Positions 1 through 10,815 of a stretch of DNA of 64,000 bases are shown here, one piece after another (the first letter of the stretch is position 1; each line of letters starts with the position of its first letter). Source of the stretch: an uncultured Roseicyclus sp. (GTDB lineage Bacteria; Pseudomonadota; Alphaproteobacteria; Rhodobacterales; Rhodobacteraceae); assembly GCF_937892565.1 (NCBI RefSeq), contig NZ_CALAHQ010000073.1, positions 1 to 64,000 of the forward strand. Reading direction: 5' to 3'. The translations under genes and the position numbers were made by a program. The notes beneath the pieces were generated by a model that did no database searches, was not told where the DNA came from, and saw only the letters and a list, made by a program, of their open reading frames with translations.

Positions 1-57
1 TGGATCATCTCGCTGATCCTTTCGCTGATCGGTCTGGCGACACTCAAGCTGCGCTAG
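1..57 (+). CDS. mraY: 3' end of mraY (phospho-MurNAc-pentapeptide transferase), partial
   Basis: Only the last 18 codons and the stop are in the window. They read as a hydrophobic helix ending in GLATLKLR, which matches the C-terminal membrane segment of MraY, the enzyme that makes lipid I at the inner membrane. The position directly before murD is the usual place of mraY in alphaproteobacterial division clusters. The call rests on this short tail and on context. Confidence 0.75.
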   Translation, partial: WIISLILSLIGLATLKLR

Positions 58-192
58 GTTGCGTGCGGGCGGCACGGCGGGTGCGCTTGATCGGTGTTGG
101 TGTCTTTTGGCTGCTGTCCGCGTGACCGGATTGTTCGAGCGACAAGGGACAAGGCGCATGCTGGCCTTGGGGGCGGCAAAGGGGGAATGGGG

Positions 193-1590
193 ATGATACC
201 GGTTCAAGGGGTCGACGGGTGGCGGGTGGCGGTCTTGGGTCTGGGGCGGTCTGGCATGGCCACGGCGCGTGCGCTGCGCGCGGGCGGGGCCGAGGCGCTG
301 TGCTGGGATGATGGCGCCGCCGCGCGCGAGACGGCCCTGGCCGAGGGGTTCACCATCTGGGATCCGATGGCGGCGGAGGCTTTCGAAGGGGTCGCCTGTC
401 TGATCACGTCACCCGGCATTGCGCATCTTTACCCCGCCCCGCACCGCGCGATTGCGGCCGCGCGCATGGCGGGGGTGCCCGTCGACAATGATGTGGGTCT
501 GTTTTTCCGGTCGCTCGGGATGGGCGACTGGGCCGGGATGGACGTGCCGCCGAGGGTCGTGGCGATCACCGGATCGAACGGCAAATCCACCACCTCGGCG
601 CTGATTGCCCACATCCTTGCGGCTGCGGGGTGGTCGGTGCAACTGGCGGGCAATATCGGGCGCGGGGTGCTTGATATCGACCCGCCCGAGGATGGCGGGG
701 TGGTGGTATTGGAACTCAGCTCCTACCAGATCGAACTGGCGCGCGCGCTGACGCCCGATGTGGCGGTCTTCACCAATCTTTCGCCCGATCATCTGGACCG
801 GCACGGCGGCATGGGCGGCTATTTCGCGGCCAAGCGGCGCTTGTTTGCCGAAGGCGGGCCCGATCGCGCCGTGATCGGCGTGGACGAGATCGAGGGGCAA
901 TACATCGCCAACCAGATGGCCGAGGGGCCGACGGATGCCCGCGTGATCCGGGTGTCGCAGGCCAAGCTGTCGGGCTTGGGCTGGGATCTGGTGACGCGCA
1001 AGGGCTGGCTGTCGGAACTGCGCAAGGGCCGACAGGTCGCCTCGATCGATCTGCGCGGTGTGGCGGGCTTGCCCGGTGCGCATAACCACCAGAACGCGGC
1101 TTGCGCTTACGGCGCCTGCCGGGCCCTGGGCCTTGCGCCAAAAGACATCGAGATGGGCTTTCACAGCTTCCAAGGCCTGCCGCACCGCAGCCAGCGTGTG
1201 GCCGAGATCGGTGGCGTGTCCTTTGTCAACGACAGCAAGGCCACCAATGTGGACGCCGCCGTCAAGGCGCTGGGGGCTTTTGAGCGGATCCGCTGGATCT
1301 GCGGCGGGTTGGAAAAAGAGGGCGGGATGGACGCCTTGGCGCCAGCGGCGGGTGCGGTGGTCAAGGCCTATGTCATCGGGCGCGAGGCCGCGGCATTTGC
1401 CCTTCACCTTGGCGATATCCCGCACGAGATCTGCGGCGACATGGCCACCGCCGTCGCCCGCGCCGCCGCCGACGCCCAGCCGGGCGACACCGTGCTTCTG
1501 GCGCCAGCGGCCGCCAGCTTCGACCAATACGACAGCTTCGAGCACCGCGGCCGCGATTTCATGGATCAGGTTGGCAGGCTGAAGGGGTAG
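193..1590 (+). CDS. murD: UDP-N-acetylmuramoylalanine--D-glutamate ligase
   Basis: MurD adds D-glutamate to UDP-MurNAc-L-alanine in the cytoplasm, the second amino-acid step of peptidoglycan precursor synthesis. The N-terminal domain begins with the nucleotide-binding LGLGRSGMA. The ATP-binding loop is GSNGKST, followed by LELSSYQ and the [10 protein letters not shown] segment typical of Mur ligases; the C-terminal domain has NDSKATN. The frame opens at 94, but an AAAGGGGG sequence about 7 nt before the ATG at 193 and the fit to the family (465 residues) favour this start. It follows mraY and precedes the metalloprotease islet rather than ftsW directly. Confidence 0.95.
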   Translation: MIPVQGVDGWRVAVLGLGRSGMATARALRAGGAEALCWDDGAAARETALAEGFTIWDPMAAEAFEGVACLITSPGIAHLYPAPHRAIAAARMAGVPVDNDVGLFFRSLGMGDWAGMDVPPRVVAITGSNGKSTTSALIAHILAAAGWSVQLAGNIGRGVLDIDPPEDGGVVVLELSSYQIELARALTPDVAVFTNLSPDHLDRHGGMGGYFAAKRRLFAEGGPDRAVIGVDEIEGQYIANQMAEGPTDARVIRVSQAKLSGLGWDLVTRKGWLSELRKGRQVASIDLRGVAGLPGAHNHQNAACAYGACRALGLAPKDIEMGFHSFQGLPHRSQRVAEIGGVSFVNDSKATNVDAAVKALGAFERIRWICGGLEKEGGMDALAPAAGAVVKAYVIGREAAAFALHLGDIPHEICGDMATAVARAAADAQPGDTVLLAPAAASFDQYDSFEHRGRDFMDQVGRLKG

Positions 1591-1925
1591 GGGGAGTGCC
1601 CCGCCCAAAGGCCCGCGCGCGCGTGGGCAAGGATCGGCTTTCGTATGCAGCGCGAGACGAAAGCAGGCGCGTCGAAAACCGGGTTTGCAGCTCAGTTTCG
1701 ACGATGACGGTGAGGCGCCAATAGTCGAAGGTCGCGCCCAAGATTGACATCCTGACGGGGCTGCCCACCTTTCGTAGGTGCGTAAATTGAAACTGTTTTT
1801 GTGTAGGGCATGTCCCATGAAGGCAACCCATAAAACCATAGGCGTTTTGCTTTTCAAATCGGTCACGGGCATTCCCATTGGGATCTGGCGCAGGATACTG
1901 CGGAGGGAACCGGCCCTAAAGACCG
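1591..1925. other. 335-nt non-coding stretch, left part of the islet in the division cluster
   Basis: No convincing gene lies here. The base composition falls below that of the flanking mur and fts genes from about 1650 on. A small inverted repeat (CACCT-TTCGT-AGGTG) is visible near 1770. A 38-codon frame (1817-1933) with an AGGG upstream overlaps the start of the next gene but resembles nothing I know. No insertion-sequence ends or direct repeats were recognised. Confidence 0.4.
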
Positions 1926-2657
1926 ATGCGTGATCTTCCCATCATGAATTTGCTACGCTCGCCTGTCATCGGTTTCACCCTGCTGGTCTTGGCGGTGACA
2001 TGGTTGTTGTATTCGGAACCCCATGTCCGGACATATCTGTGCCCGGCATGCACAGGCTTCCGAGAGATCGCACCGCGCATCTATGTCGACCAGAAGGCCA
2101 CGGACGCAGAAATAGACGCCGCGTTGCTGAGCTTTGCTGCTGGACAACGAATGGTTCTGGACTTCTATCCTGATCAAGCCTCCAATCCCGTGTGGCTGCT
2201 TTGCCTGTCAGGTCAATGTGGGGTACGAAACCTGCCCCGACCGCTTGCAATGGCCTATGTGAACTGGTTTGTCTTTGCCTACCCTGACGGGGCAAACGCG
2301 ACCATTTTCGCTCATGAGCTTGCTCATGCGGAATTGCATCATAGGGTCGGCAGCAGTCGTCGGTTCTTCTCGCAAGCGGTGCCGGCATGGTTCGACGAGG
2401 GTCTTTCTGTCTATATCTCGCAAGATACCCGTTATTTGGACGTCGAAGATGGCGAGGTCACGGGCTGCAAAGCCGGCGATTGGCCGCAACCGCCATCAGA
2501 TCAGCGGACATTCCGGCGACTTGGCGCAACACAATCGGAAGAAATTTACACAGCTTCGGCTTGTCGTGTGATTGAGTGGCTTGAACGCCATGGCGGTGCA
2601 GAGGCTGTTGTCGCGATGCTGCGCGAGAGGCGGGCAGGTGACGTCTTTCGCGAATGA
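1926..2657 (+). CDS. Membrane-anchored HExxH metalloprotease-like protein (peptidase MA-like)
   Basis: The 243-residue product has one N-terminal hydrophobic segment (about residues 14-29), which suggests a signal anchor with the rest outside the cytoplasm. Residues 130-134 are HELAH, a zinc-binding HExxH motif, and about 24 residues later comes PAWFDEGLSVY, whose Glu is the expected third zinc ligand of gluzincins. This arrangement matches the small peptidase MA-like family. Four cysteines (CPAC and CLSGQC) could form disulfides. Codon use and G+C are clearly lower than in murD and ftsW, so recent acquisition is likely. No ribosome-binding site decides between the ATGs at 1926 and 1944. The substrate is unknown. 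Confidence 0.65.
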   Translation: MRDLPIMNLLRSPVIGFTLLVLAVTWLLYSEPHVRTYLCPACTGFREIAPRIYVDQKATDAEIDAALLSFAAGQRMVLDFYPDQASNPVWLLCLSGQCGVRNLPRPLAMAYVNWFVFAYPDGANATIFAHELAHAELHHRVGSSRRFFSQAVPAWFDEGLSVYISQDTRYLDVEDGEVTGCKAGDWPQPPSDQRTFRRLGATQSEEIYTASACRVIEWLERHGGAEAVVAMLRERRAGDVFRE

Positions 2658-2833
2658 CCCCCCCGTCCCGCGGAGCGTCTAACGAAAGCAAGCGACCCGG
2701 CTCATGACACCGGCCCCCGAATGCCCCAACCTAACGCTGGCCCTGCGACGCGTTTCGGAGTAGAGTTGCCCCCAGACCCGGATAACCGGGCGATCCGAGG
2801 CAGGCAACGGCAAGAAACGGGCGGGTGGTTCCC

Positions 2834-4000
2834 ATGACGGAGATCGCGCATGGCACGGTGATCGTGCAATCGGGCGAAGCGGTTATTCCACGCTGGTGGA
2901 GAACGGTCGACCGGGTCACCATCTTTTGCGTCCTTGTCTTGTTTGCGATCGGCATCTTGCTGGGCTTTGCGGCCTCTACGCCCTTGGCTGAACGCAACGG
3001 TCTTGACCCCTTCTACTATGTCACGCGGCAACTGGCCTTTGGTGGCATGGCGTTGATCGTGATGCTGATGGTGTCGATGCTGGCGCCTGTCACGATCCGG
3101 CGCATGGCCGTGATCGGCTTTTTCGGGGCGATGCTGGCGCTGGGGCTTTTGCCCGTTTTTGGCACCGATTTCGGTCAGGGCGCCGTGCGCTGGTTTTCGC
3201 TGGGCTTCGCCTCGGTTCAGCCGGCGGAATTTCTCAAGCCGGTCTTTGTGATCTTTACCGCCTGGATGATCGCGGCCAGTCAGGACATCGGCGGGCCGCC
3301 GGGCAAAAGCGTCTCGCTGTTCGCGATGGTGGTGATCGTGGGCTTCTTGGTCATGCAGCCCGATTTCGGTCAGGCTGCGCTGATCGTCTTTGCATGGTCG
3401 GTGGTCTATTTCGTGTCGGGTGCGCCGATGCTGGCGTTGTTTGTCGTGATTGCGCTTGTGGCCGTGGGCGGCGTGTTTGCCTATACCTCGTCGGAACATG
3501 TCGCGCGCCGCATCGATGGTTTTTTGTCGGCCGAGATCGATCCCCACACCCAGATCGCCTATGCCACCGATGCGATCCGCAATGGTGGGCTGTTTGGCGC
3601 GGGCTTGGGCGAGGGGACGGTCCGCTGGACCTTGCCCGATGCGCATACCGATTTCATCATCGCGGTCGCGGCCGAGGAATATGGCGTGATGCTGGTCTTT
3701 GTGATCATCGCGCTGTTCACCATCATCGCGGTCCGGGGCTATTTCCGGCTCATGCGCGAGCGCGACACCTTTATCCGTCTGGCAGGCACGGGGCTGGTCA
3801 GCCTTTTGGCGCTGCAGGCCTTCATCAATCTTGGGGTTGCGGCGCGGCTGTTGCCCGCCAAGGGGATGACGCTGCCCTTTGTCAGCTATGGGGGATCGTC
3901 GCTGATCGCGATGGGGATTTCCGTGGGGATGCTGTTGGCCTTTACCCGGTCGCGTCCGCAGGGCGATATCGGGGATTTTCTGCTTTCGCGACAGCGGTGA
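2834..4000 (+). CDS. ftsW: Septal peptidoglycan polymerase FtsW (SEDS family)
   Basis: FtsW polymerises lipid II into septal glycan strands together with a class B penicillin-binding protein. The 388-residue protein has about ten membrane segments. Family landmarks include [30 protein letters not shown] and, near the end, [10 protein letters not shown]. The frame is open from a GTG at 2825, but the family N-terminus (MTEIAHGTV, then PRWWRTVDR) points to the ATG at 2834. Only 4 nt separate it from murG, so the two are probably co-transcribed. The islet upstream means ftsW may depend on readthrough from murD or on a promoter inside the islet. Confidence 0.95.
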   Translation: MTEIAHGTVIVQSGEAVIPRWWRTVDRVTIFCVLVLFAIGILLGFAASTPLAERNGLDPFYYVTRQLAFGGMALIVMLMVSMLAPVTIRRMAVIGFFGAMLALGLLPVFGTDFGQGAVRWFSLGFASVQPAEFLKPVFVIFTAWMIAASQDIGGPPGKSVSLFAMVVIVGFLVMQPDFGQAALIVFAWSVVYFVSGAPMLALFVVIALVAVGGVFAYTSSEHVARRIDGFLSAEIDPHTQIAYATDAIRNGGLFGAGLGEGTVRWTLPDAHTDFIIAVAAEEYGVMLVFVIIALFTIIAVRGYFRLMRERDTFIRLAGTGLVSLLALQAFINLGVAARLLPAKGMTLPFVSYGGSSLIAMGISVGMLLAFTRSRPQGDIGDFLLSRQR

Positions 4001-4004
4001 GGCA

Positions 4005-5108
4005 ATGACATCCACCAGCGCCCATCTCATCATCGCGGCCGGTGGCACCGGCGGCCATATGTTTCCCGCGCAAGCCCTCTCCGAGGTGATGTTGCGCCGG
4101 GGCTGGCGGGTCAGCTTGTCGACCGATGCACGCGGCGCGCGCTACACCGACGGGTTTTCGCATGCCATCGAGGTGCGACAGGTTGCATCGGCCACCTTTG
4201 CGCGCGGCGGGGTTCTGGGCAAGATCGCAGCACCCTTTCGCATCGCAGGCGGCATTCTGGGCGCCACCGCGCGCATGTGGCGGGAAAAGCCCGATGTTGT
4301 CGTGGGTTTTGGCGGCTATCCCACCATCCCCGCCTTGGCCGCGGCGTGGATCACGCGCACGCCTTGCATGATCCATGAACAAAACGGCGTGCTGGGCCGG
4401 GTCAACCGGCTGTTTGCGGCGCGGGTCGATCTGGTGGCTTGCGGCACATGGCCCACGCTTTTGCCCGCGGGTGTGGCGGGGGTTCACACCGGCAATCCGG
4501 TGCGCGCTGCGGTTCTGGAACGCGCGGCCGCACCCTATATGCCGCCCGGCGATTGGCCCTTGAGCCTGTTGGTCATCGGCGGCAGCCAGGGCGCGCGCAT
4601 CCTGTCCGATGTGGTGCCCGCCGCTATAGCACTCTTGCCCGAGCGGTTGCGCGCCCAGTTGCGCATCGCCCAACAAGCCCGCGCCGAGGATACACAGCGC
4701 GTGATTGCGGCCTATGGCGCGGCTGGCGTGCGTGCCGAGGTCGAGACGTTTTTCCGTGATATTCCGCGCCGCCTGTCCGAGGCGCAGCTGGTGATCAGTC
4801 GCGCGGGCGCCTCGTCGGTGGCCGATATCGCGGTCATCGGGCGCCCCGCGATCCTGATCCCCTATGCCCAGGCCACCGCAGATCACCAAAGCGTCAATGC
4901 CCGTGGTCTTGTCGATGCACAGGCGGCGACGATGATCCCCGAGTCCGCGCTGTCGCCGCCCCATTTGGCTGCCGCGATCCAATCCATTCTCACCGAACCG
5001 GCCAAGGCCGATCAGATGGCGCAAGCGGCCTTGTCGGCCGGCAGGCCCGACGCGGCCCAAAAGCTGGCCGCACTGGTCGAGGAACTGGCCCGCAAAGGAG
5101 CCGCATGA
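4005..5108 (+). CDS. murG: Lipid II synthase MurG (UDP-GlcNAc transferase)
   Basis: MurG is a peripheral membrane GT-B glycosyltransferase that adds GlcNAc to lipid I to give lipid II. The glycine-rich loop [10 protein letters not shown] is at residues 11-20, with further family motifs [41 protein letters not shown] and the UDP-binding [10 protein letters not shown]. The length of 367 residues is normal. Its stop overlaps the murC start by 4 nt. Confidence 0.97.
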   Translation: MTSTSAHLIIAAGGTGGHMFPAQALSEVMLRRGWRVSLSTDARGARYTDGFSHAIEVRQVASATFARGGVLGKIAAPFRIAGGILGATARMWREKPDVVVGFGGYPTIPALAAAWITRTPCMIHEQNGVLGRVNRLFAARVDLVACGTWPTLLPAGVAGVHTGNPVRAAVLERAAAPYMPPGDWPLSLLVIGGSQGARILSDVVPAAIALLPERLRAQLRIAQQARAEDTQRVIAAYGAAGVRAEVETFFRDIPRRLSEAQLVISRAGASSVADIAVIGRPAILIPYAQATADHQSVNARGLVDAQAATMIPESALSPPHLAAAIQSILTEPAKADQMAQAALSAGRPDAAQKLAALVEELARKGAA

Positions 5109-6520
5109 CCGCTGCCATCACCAAATTGCCCAGCAAGCTGGGCGCGATCCACTTCGTCGGCATCGGCGGCATCGGCATGTCGGGCATTGCCGAGGTGCTG
5201 CTCAACCATGGCTATGACGTGCAGGGCTCGGATCTGAAGCCCTCGAAAATCACCGAACGGCTCGAGGCCTTGGGCGCGCGGGTTCATTTCGGACAGCGCG
5301 CCGAAAATCTGGATGGCGCCGAGGTGGTGGTGATTTCTTCGGCGATCAAGCCCGGCAACCCGGAACTGGATTCGGCGCGAACCAAGGGATTGCCCGTGGT
5401 GCGCCGGGCCGAGATGCTGGCCGAATTGATGCGGCTGCGCTCCAACATCGCGGTGGCCGGAACCCATGGCAAGACGACCACAACCACGATGGTGGCGACG
5501 CTTCTGGATGCGGGCGGCGTCGATCCGACGGTGATCAATGGCGGCGTGATCCACGCCTATGGATCGAATGCGCGGGTGGGTCAGGGCGACTGGATGGTGG
5601 TCGAGGCCGATGAGAGCGATGGCACCTTCAACCGCCTGCCCGCGACCATCGCCATCGTCACCAACATCGACCCCGAGCACATGGAACATTGGGGAACGCT
5701 CGACAACCTGCGCAAGGGGTTCCTCGATTTCGTGTCCAACATCCCCTTTTACGGGTTGGCCGTGTGTTGCACCGACCACCCCGAGGTGCAGGCGCTGGTG
5801 GGCCGCATCACCGACCGCCGCGTGGTCACCTTTGGCTTCAATGCGCAGGCCGATGTGCGGGCGATCAACCTGACCTACAAGGCGGGCGTGGCGCATTTCG
5901 ACATCGCGCTACAGGCCGAAGGACAGGTGATCGAGGGCTGCACCCTGCCCATGCCGGGCGATCACAATGTGTCCAATGCGCTCGCGGCCGTGGCCGTTGC
6001 GCGCCATCTGGGCATGAAGGGCGCGGAAATCCGCGCCGCGCTGGCGGGGTTCAAGGGTGTCAACCGCCGCTTTACCAAGGTGGGCGAGGTGGGCGGCATC
6101 ACCATCATCGATGATTACGGCCATCATCCCGTCGAAATCGCAGCTGTCTTGAAAGCCGCACGCCAAGCCAGCGAAGGCCGCGTGATCGCCGTGCACCAGC
6201 CGCACCGCTACACACGGCTGTCGAGCCTGTTCGAGGATTTCTGCGCCTGCTTCAACGAGGCCGATGTCGCCGGCATCGCCGAGGTCTATGCCGCCGGCGA
6301 AGACCCCATTCCCGGCGCCAGCCGCGATGATCTGGTGGCCGGCCTGATCCGTCATGGCCATCGCCATGCCCGCGCCGTGGTGTCCGAGGAAGATCTGGAG
6401 CGTTTGGTGCGTGAACAGGCCCGGCCGGGCGACATGGTCGTGTGCCTTGGGGCGGGCACGATTTCGGCCTGGGCACAAGGGCTTGCCGCGCGGCTGAAGG
6501 ATCTCGATGCGCATGGCTGA
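5105..6520 (+). CDS. murC: UDP-N-acetylmuramate--L-alanine ligase
   Basis: MurC adds the first amino acid, L-alanine, to UDP-MurNAc with ATP hydrolysis. The 471-residue protein starts with [17 protein letters not shown], the nucleotide-binding motif of the family, and has the ATP loop [29 protein letters not shown] and [10 protein letters not shown]. An AAAGGAG ribosome-binding site sits just before the ATG, inside the murG tail, and the genes overlap as ATGA, which suggests translational coupling. Confidence 0.97.
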   Translation: MTAAITKLPSKLGAIHFVGIGGIGMSGIAEVLLNHGYDVQGSDLKPSKITERLEALGARVHFGQRAENLDGAEVVVISSAIKPGNPELDSARTKGLPVVRRAEMLAELMRLRSNIAVAGTHGKTTTTTMVATLLDAGGVDPTVINGGVIHAYGSNARVGQGDWMVVEADESDGTFNRLPATIAIVTNIDPEHMEHWGTLDNLRKGFLDFVSNIPFYGLAVCCTDHPEVQALVGRITDRRVVTFGFNAQADVRAINLTYKAGVAHFDIALQAEGQVIEGCTLPMPGDHNVSNALAAVAVARHLGMKGAEIRAALAGFKGVNRRFTKVGEVGGITIIDDYGHHPVEIAAVLKAARQASEGRVIAVHQPHRYTRLSSLFEDFCACFNEADVAGIAEVYAAGEDPIPGASRDDLVAGLIRHGHRHARAVVSEEDLERLVREQARPGDMVVCLGAGTISAWAQGLAARLKDLDAHG

Positions 6521-6574
6521 GGCAGGCATGGCCCGGTCCGGACGGCGCGCCGTGCCGGGGCCGGGGGCCCGGCC

Positions 6575-7516
6575 ATGACCGCCATCGCCGATATTCCCCT
6601 GCGCGGGCGCGCGACGCGCGACCGGCCCCTGGCCGATCTGACATGGCTGCGCGTGGGCGGCCCTGCTGATTGGCTGATCCAGCCCGCCGATGCCGATGAT
6701 CTGGCCGGGTTTCTGGCGGCGCTTGGCCCGGATGTGCCGGTCTTTCCGATGGGGGTGGGGTCGAACCTGATCGTGCGCGATGGCGGTATTGCGGGGGTGG
6801 TGATCCGGCTTGGGCGCGGGTTCAACGACATCCGCATCGAGGGCGATCTGGTGATCGCGGGGGCGGCAGCACTCGATGCCCATGTCGCGATCAAGGCGGC
6901 CGAAGCGGGGCGCGATCTGACATTCCTGCGCACCATTCCGGGATCCATCGGCGGCGCGCTGCGGATGAATGCGGGCTGTTATGGCAGCTATGTGGCCGAT
7001 CATGTCGTGTCGGCCCGCGTGATCGACCGCGACGGGCGGGCCCGGGTGCTGGGGCGGGGCGATATCGCTTTTGCCTATCGCACGACCGATCTGCCCCCCG
7101 ATACCATCGTGACCGAGGTGACATTTCGCGCCGATGCGGGCGCGCCAGTGATGCTGTCGGCCAAGATGGCCGATCAGATCGCCAAGCGCGACGCCACCCA
7201 GCCTACCAGGGACCGCAGCGCCGGATCGACCTTTCGCAACCCGGCGGGGTTTTCCTCGACGGGGCGTGCCGATGACACGCATGAGCTCAAGGCGTGGAAG
7301 GTGATCGATGACGCGGGCATGCGCGGTGCAACCCGTGGCGGGGCACAGATGTCGTGGATGCATTCCAATTTCCTGATCAATGCGGGCGGCGCCACGGCTG
7401 ATGATCTTGAATCTTTGGGGGAAGAGGTCCGAAAAAGGGTTTTCGAGACACAGGGAATAGCGCTAGAATGGGAAATCATGCGCGTCGGTATGAAACGGCG
7501 CGACGGATCCGGTTGA
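6575..7516 (+). CDS. murB: UDP-N-acetylenolpyruvoylglucosamine reductase
   Basis: MurB is a cytoplasmic FAD enzyme that reduces UDP-enolpyruvyl-GlcNAc to UDP-MurNAc with NADPH. FAD-binding motifs PMGVGSNL and [17 protein letters not shown] are present. The catalytic serine lies in [10 protein letters not shown], and [21 protein letters not shown] forms the C-terminal substrate loop. The length of 313 residues fits the short (type II-like) alphaproteobacterial form. The 54-nt gap to murC contains no separate gene. Confidence 0.95.
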   Translation: MTAIADIPLRGRATRDRPLADLTWLRVGGPADWLIQPADADDLAGFLAALGPDVPVFPMGVGSNLIVRDGGIAGVVIRLGRGFNDIRIEGDLVIAGAAALDAHVAIKAAEAGRDLTFLRTIPGSIGGALRMNAGCYGSYVADHVVSARVIDRDGRARVLGRGDIAFAYRTTDLPPDTIVTEVTFRADAGAPVMLSAKMADQIAKRDATQPTRDRSAGSTFRNPAGFSSTGRADDTHELKAWKVIDDAGMRGATRGGAQMSWMHSNFLINAGGATADDLESLGEEVRKRVFETQGIALEWEIMRVGMKRRDGSG

Positions 7517-7589
7517 ACCGGGCAGAAAAACACGGGGCAACGCCCCGATAACATACTGACCGGGCAATAGAATCCGGCGGATTGAGGCA

Positions 7590-8528
7590 ATGGTGGCGGG
7601 TTCGGGCAGAACAACCCCCAAGATTGCGGTGCTGATGGGTGGCCCTTCGTCGGAACGCGAAGTGTCGCTGTCCACGGGCCGTGGCTGCGCGCAGGCGCTG
7701 CGGGGCGAAGGCTATGAGGTGATCGAGGTCGATTGCGGCCCCGATCTGCCGCAGCGTTTGGCCGCGCTCAATCCCGATGTCTGTTTCAACGCGCTCCATG
7801 GCCGCTGGGGCGAGGACGGGTGCGTGCAGGGCATCCTTGAATGGCTGCGCATTCCCTACACCCATTCCGGCGTGCTGGCTTCGGCGCTGGCGATGGACAA
7901 GGCGCGCACCAAGGATGTCTATCGCGCCCATGGCTTGCCTGTCGCCCAGAGTGTGCTTTGCACCAAGACCGAGGTGATGGCGGGCCATGTCATGACCCCG
8001 CCCTATGTGGTCAAGCCCAACAACGAAGGCTCTTCGGTCGGTGTGTATCTTGTGCCCGAGGGTGCCAATGCGCCGCCGCGCTTGTCCGAGACGATGCCCA
8101 CGACCGTGATGGTCGAGGCCTTTTTGCGGGGGCGCGAGCTGACCTGTTCGGTGATGGGCGATGGCCCCGGCCAGCCCGGTGCCTTGACCGTGACCGATAT
8201 TCTGACCGACGGCTGGTATGATTACGACGCCAAATACAAGCCCGGCGGATCGCGCCATGTTGTGCCGGCGGTCTTGCCCCAGCAGATTTTCGATGCCTGC
8301 ATGGACATGTCGCTGACCGCGCATCGCGCGCTGGGCTGTCGGGGTGTCAGCCGCACCGATTTCCGCTGGGACGAGGATCAGGGTCTGTCCGGCCTGTTCT
8401 TGCTGGAAACCAATACGCAGCCGGGCATGACGCCCACCTCGCTCACGCCGGAACAGGCGGCGGTCTGTGGTTATGATTTCGGCGCATTGTGCCGCTGGTT
8501 GCTGGAGGATGCCTCATGCGACCGCTGA
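7590..8528 (+). CDS. ddl: D-alanine--D-alanine ligase
   Basis: An ATP-grasp enzyme that makes the D-Ala-D-Ala dipeptide used by MurF. Landmarks in order are VLMGGPSSEREVSLSTG at the N-terminus, ALHGRWGEDG, YTHSGVLASALAMDK, KPNNEGSSVGV and the metal-binding ETNTQPGMTPTS near the end. The length is 312 residues. A 73-nt gap follows murB, and the last 13 nt overlap ftsQ. Confidence 0.96.
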   Translation: MVAGSGRTTPKIAVLMGGPSSEREVSLSTGRGCAQALRGEGYEVIEVDCGPDLPQRLAALNPDVCFNALHGRWGEDGCVQGILEWLRIPYTHSGVLASALAMDKARTKDVYRAHGLPVAQSVLCTKTEVMAGHVMTPPYVVKPNNEGSSVGVYLVPEGANAPPRLSETMPTTVMVEAFLRGRELTCSVMGDGPGQPGALTVTDILTDGWYDYDAKYKPGGSRHVVPAVLPQQIFDACMDMSLTAHRALGCRGVSRTDFRWDEDQGLSGLFLLETNTQPGMTPTSLTPEQAAVCGYDFGALCRWLLEDASCDR

Positions 8529-9484
8529 TCGCCGAACGCACGCCGTCGCGTGCGCCCCGGCACGCACCCCCGCCAAATCGGCTGCAGGCGCCAGAACCGC
8601 CCCAAGCCGAGATCCCCCGTGATCCGGCGCCCTCGATCTGGTCTTATCGCGCGCAGCGCCTGTGGCTTACGCCGCATTTTCGCCGACTGGTTCGGGTCTG
8701 GCTGCCCTGTTTTGTGGTGGCACTTGGGCTGGGCATCTATTTTTCGCAAAGCGACAACCGAACCGCCTTTGGCGAAAGCTGGCAAGAGCTGCGCAGCGGC
8801 ATCGAAAACCGCCCCGAATTCCGCATCACTGTCTTGGGAATAGAGGGCGCAAGCGATGCCGTGATGGCCGAGATCCGGGCGGCGCTGGCGATCGACTTGC
8901 CGGTGTCGTCATTCGATCTGGATCTTGATGCGTTGCGCACAAGGATCGAGGCGTTGCCAGCCGTGGCGCGGGCGGAATTGCGGATCCAGTCGGGCGGCTA
9001 TTTGGCGGTGCGGGTCAGCGAACGGGTGCCGGCATTGATCTGGCAAACCCGCGAAGGCCCGGTTCTGATCGATGCCGAGGGGCATCATGTGGCCGCTTTG
9101 GCCGATCGTGTTCTCGACGCGCCGCTGCCGGTGATCGGTGGTGATGGCGCGGACCGCGTCGCAGATCAGGCCCTCGCGCTGCATGCTGCGGCCCAACCCC
9201 TGGCCGAGCGGTTGCTTGGTCTGGCTTGGGTGGGTGAACGGCGCTGGGATGTGGTGCTTGTCGACGGGCGGCGCATCTTGTTGCCGCAAACCGGCGCGGT
9301 GCAGGCGCTGGACCGCGCCCTGGCCTTGCATGATGCGACCGATATTCTGGACCGCGACGTGGTGCGCATCGATTTGCGCCATCCCGATCGCTTGACCGTG
9401 CAGACGACCCCGGCCGCGATCGAAGAGATGAACAAGCCACCGGCGCTGAACGGCGCACCCCCCACCGGAGAGCAACGCGGATGA
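8516..9484 (+). CDS. ftsQ: Cell division protein FtsQ
   Basis: FtsQ is a bitopic inner-membrane protein linking early and late divisome parts. The 322-residue product has a proline-rich cytoplasmic tail, one membrane segment (WLPCFVVALGLGIYF) and a periplasmic part that begins with a POTRA-like domain (FRITVLGIEGAS, then ALPAVARAELRI). The ATG at 8516 has GGAGGA about 7 nt upstream, inside ddl, which is better than the open ATG at 8489. It overlaps ftsA by 4 nt. Confidence 0.92.
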   Translation: MRPLIAERTPSRAPRHAPPPNRLQAPEPPQAEIPRDPAPSIWSYRAQRLWLTPHFRRLVRVWLPCFVVALGLGIYFSQSDNRTAFGESWQELRSGIENRPEFRITVLGIEGASDAVMAEIRAALAIDLPVSSFDLDLDALRTRIEALPAVARAELRIQSGGYLAVRVSERVPALIWQTREGPVLIDAEGHHVAALADRVLDAPLPVIGGDGADRVADQALALHAAAQPLAERLLGLAWVGERRWDVVLVDGRRILLPQTGAVQALDRALALHDATDILDRDVVRIDLRHPDRLTVQTTPAAIEEMNKPPALNGAPPTGEQRG

Positions 9485-10815
9485 ACATGCTGCATCAGTC
9501 GCAACGCGCCATGCGGGCCAAAAGACAAGACGCGCTCAAGCGCGGCGTGGTGGCCGTGCTCGATATCGGGACGCACAAGATTTCGTGCCTTGTGCTGAAA
9601 TTCGATCAGGCCGAGGCCGCGCTCCCCTCCGAGGGGATCGGCGCCATGGCGGGTCAGGCGAATTTCCGGATCATCGGGGCGTCGACGACGCGGTCGCGCG
9701 GGATGCGCTTTGGCGAGATCGACAGTCTGCAAGAAACCGAGCGCGCGATCCGAACGGCCGTGCAGGGCGCCCAGAAAATGGCCCAGATGCGTGTCGATCA
9801 TGTGATCGTGGCCTTGGCCGGGGCCCGCCCGCGCAGTTATGGGCTCAAGGGCGAGGTGGCGCTTTCGGGTGGCTCGGTCACCGATGAGGATGTGGCCCGC
9901 GTTCTGGCTGTCTGTGACATGCCCGATCTGGGGCCCGGCCGCGAGGTGCTGCATGCCCAGCCGGTGAATTTTGCGCTCGACCATCGCAGCGGCTTGACCG
10001 ATCCGCGCGGGCATGTGGGCAATCAGTTGTCGGTCGACATGCATCTGTTGTCCATCGAAGGCGCCGTGATCGAAACCTTGCTGCATTGCGTCAGGCGCTG
10101 TGATCTGGACTTGGCGGGCGTTGCCTCGGCCCCTTATGCGGCGGGCATTTCCAGTTTGGTCGAAGATGAACAAGAACTGGGTGCCGCGTGCATCGACATG
10201 GGCGGCGGCACCGCCAGCCTGTCGATCTTCATCAAGAAGCACATGATCTACGCCGATACGGTGCGCATGGGCGGCAATCATGTCACCAGCGACATCAGCA
10301 AGGGGCTGCAGATTTCCATGGCCGATGCCGAGCGGATCAAATGCCGCTTTGGCGGCGTGATCGCCACCGGGCTCGATGACCGCGAGGTGATCGAACTGAC
10401 AGGCGAAACCGGCGACTGGCACCATGACCGCCGCACCGCCACCCGCGCCGAGTTGATCGGCGTGATGCGCCCCCGCGTCGAGGAAATCCTTGAAGAGGTC
10501 CGCGCCCGGCTGGATGCGGCGGGTTTTGACCATCTGCCCAGCCAGCGCATCGTGTTGACCGGCGGGGCAAGCCAGATCCCCGGCCTTGACGGGCTGGCCA
10601 GCCGCATTCTTGGCAATCAGGTGCGCCTTGGCCGCCCGCTGCGCGTTCAGGGCTTGCCGCAATCGGCGGCCGGACCAGCCTTTTCCGCGGTCGTCGGGTT
10701 GGCCTTGTTTGCCGCGCATCCGCAAGACGAATGGTGGGATTTCGAGACGCCGTCTGAACGCTTGCCGGCGCGCAGCCTGAAACGGGCGGCCAAATGGTTG
10801 CGCGACAACTGGTGA
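9481..10815 (+). CDS. ftsA: Cell division actin-like ATPase FtsA
   Basis: FtsA tethers FtsZ to the membrane and recruits later divisome proteins. The actin-fold phosphate loop VAVLDIGTHKISCLV is near residues 23-37. Further motifs are DMGGGTASLSIF (phosphate 2), the 1C-domain region around HVIVALAGA, and LTGGASQIPGLD (adenosine). The C-terminal RSLKRAAKWLRDNW is a good amphipathic membrane-targeting helix. The length is 444 residues. The start overlaps ftsQ as ATGA. Confidence 0.96.
   Translation: MNMLHQSQRAMRAKRQDALKRGVVAVLDIGTHKISCLVLKFDQAEAALPSEGIGAMAGQANFRIIGASTTRSRGMRFGEIDSLQETERAIRTAVQGAQKMAQMRVDHVIVALAGARPRSYGLKGEVALSGGSVTDEDVARVLAVCDMPDLGPGREVLHAQPVNFALDHRSGLTDPRGHVGNQLSVDMHLLSIEGAVIETLLHCVRRCDLDLAGVASAPYAAGISSLVEDEQELGAACIDMGGGTASLSIFIKKHMIYADTVRMGGNHVTSDISKGLQISMADAERIKCRFGGVIATGLDDREVIELTGETGDWHHDRRTATRAELIGVMRPRVEEILEEVRARLDAAGFDHLPSQRIVLTGGASQIPGLDGLASRILGNQVRLGRPLRVQGLPQSAAGPAFSAVVGLALFAAHPQDEWWDFETPSERLPARSLKRAAKWLRDNW

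Noticed and set aside
409..1878. Long minus-strand open frame opposite murD
   Set aside because: High G+C gives long antisense frames. This one has no domain, no ribosome-binding site and covers an intact murD.
1817..1933. 38-codon frame with an AGGG upstream, before the metalloprotease
   Set aside because: It has a plausible start but no similarity, hydrophobic pattern or conservation that I can judge; mentioned only as part of the gap.
2702..4048. Long minus-strand open frame opposite ftsW
   Set aside because: Composition is His/Arg/Asp-rich, typical of an antisense shadow of hydrophobic coding sequence.
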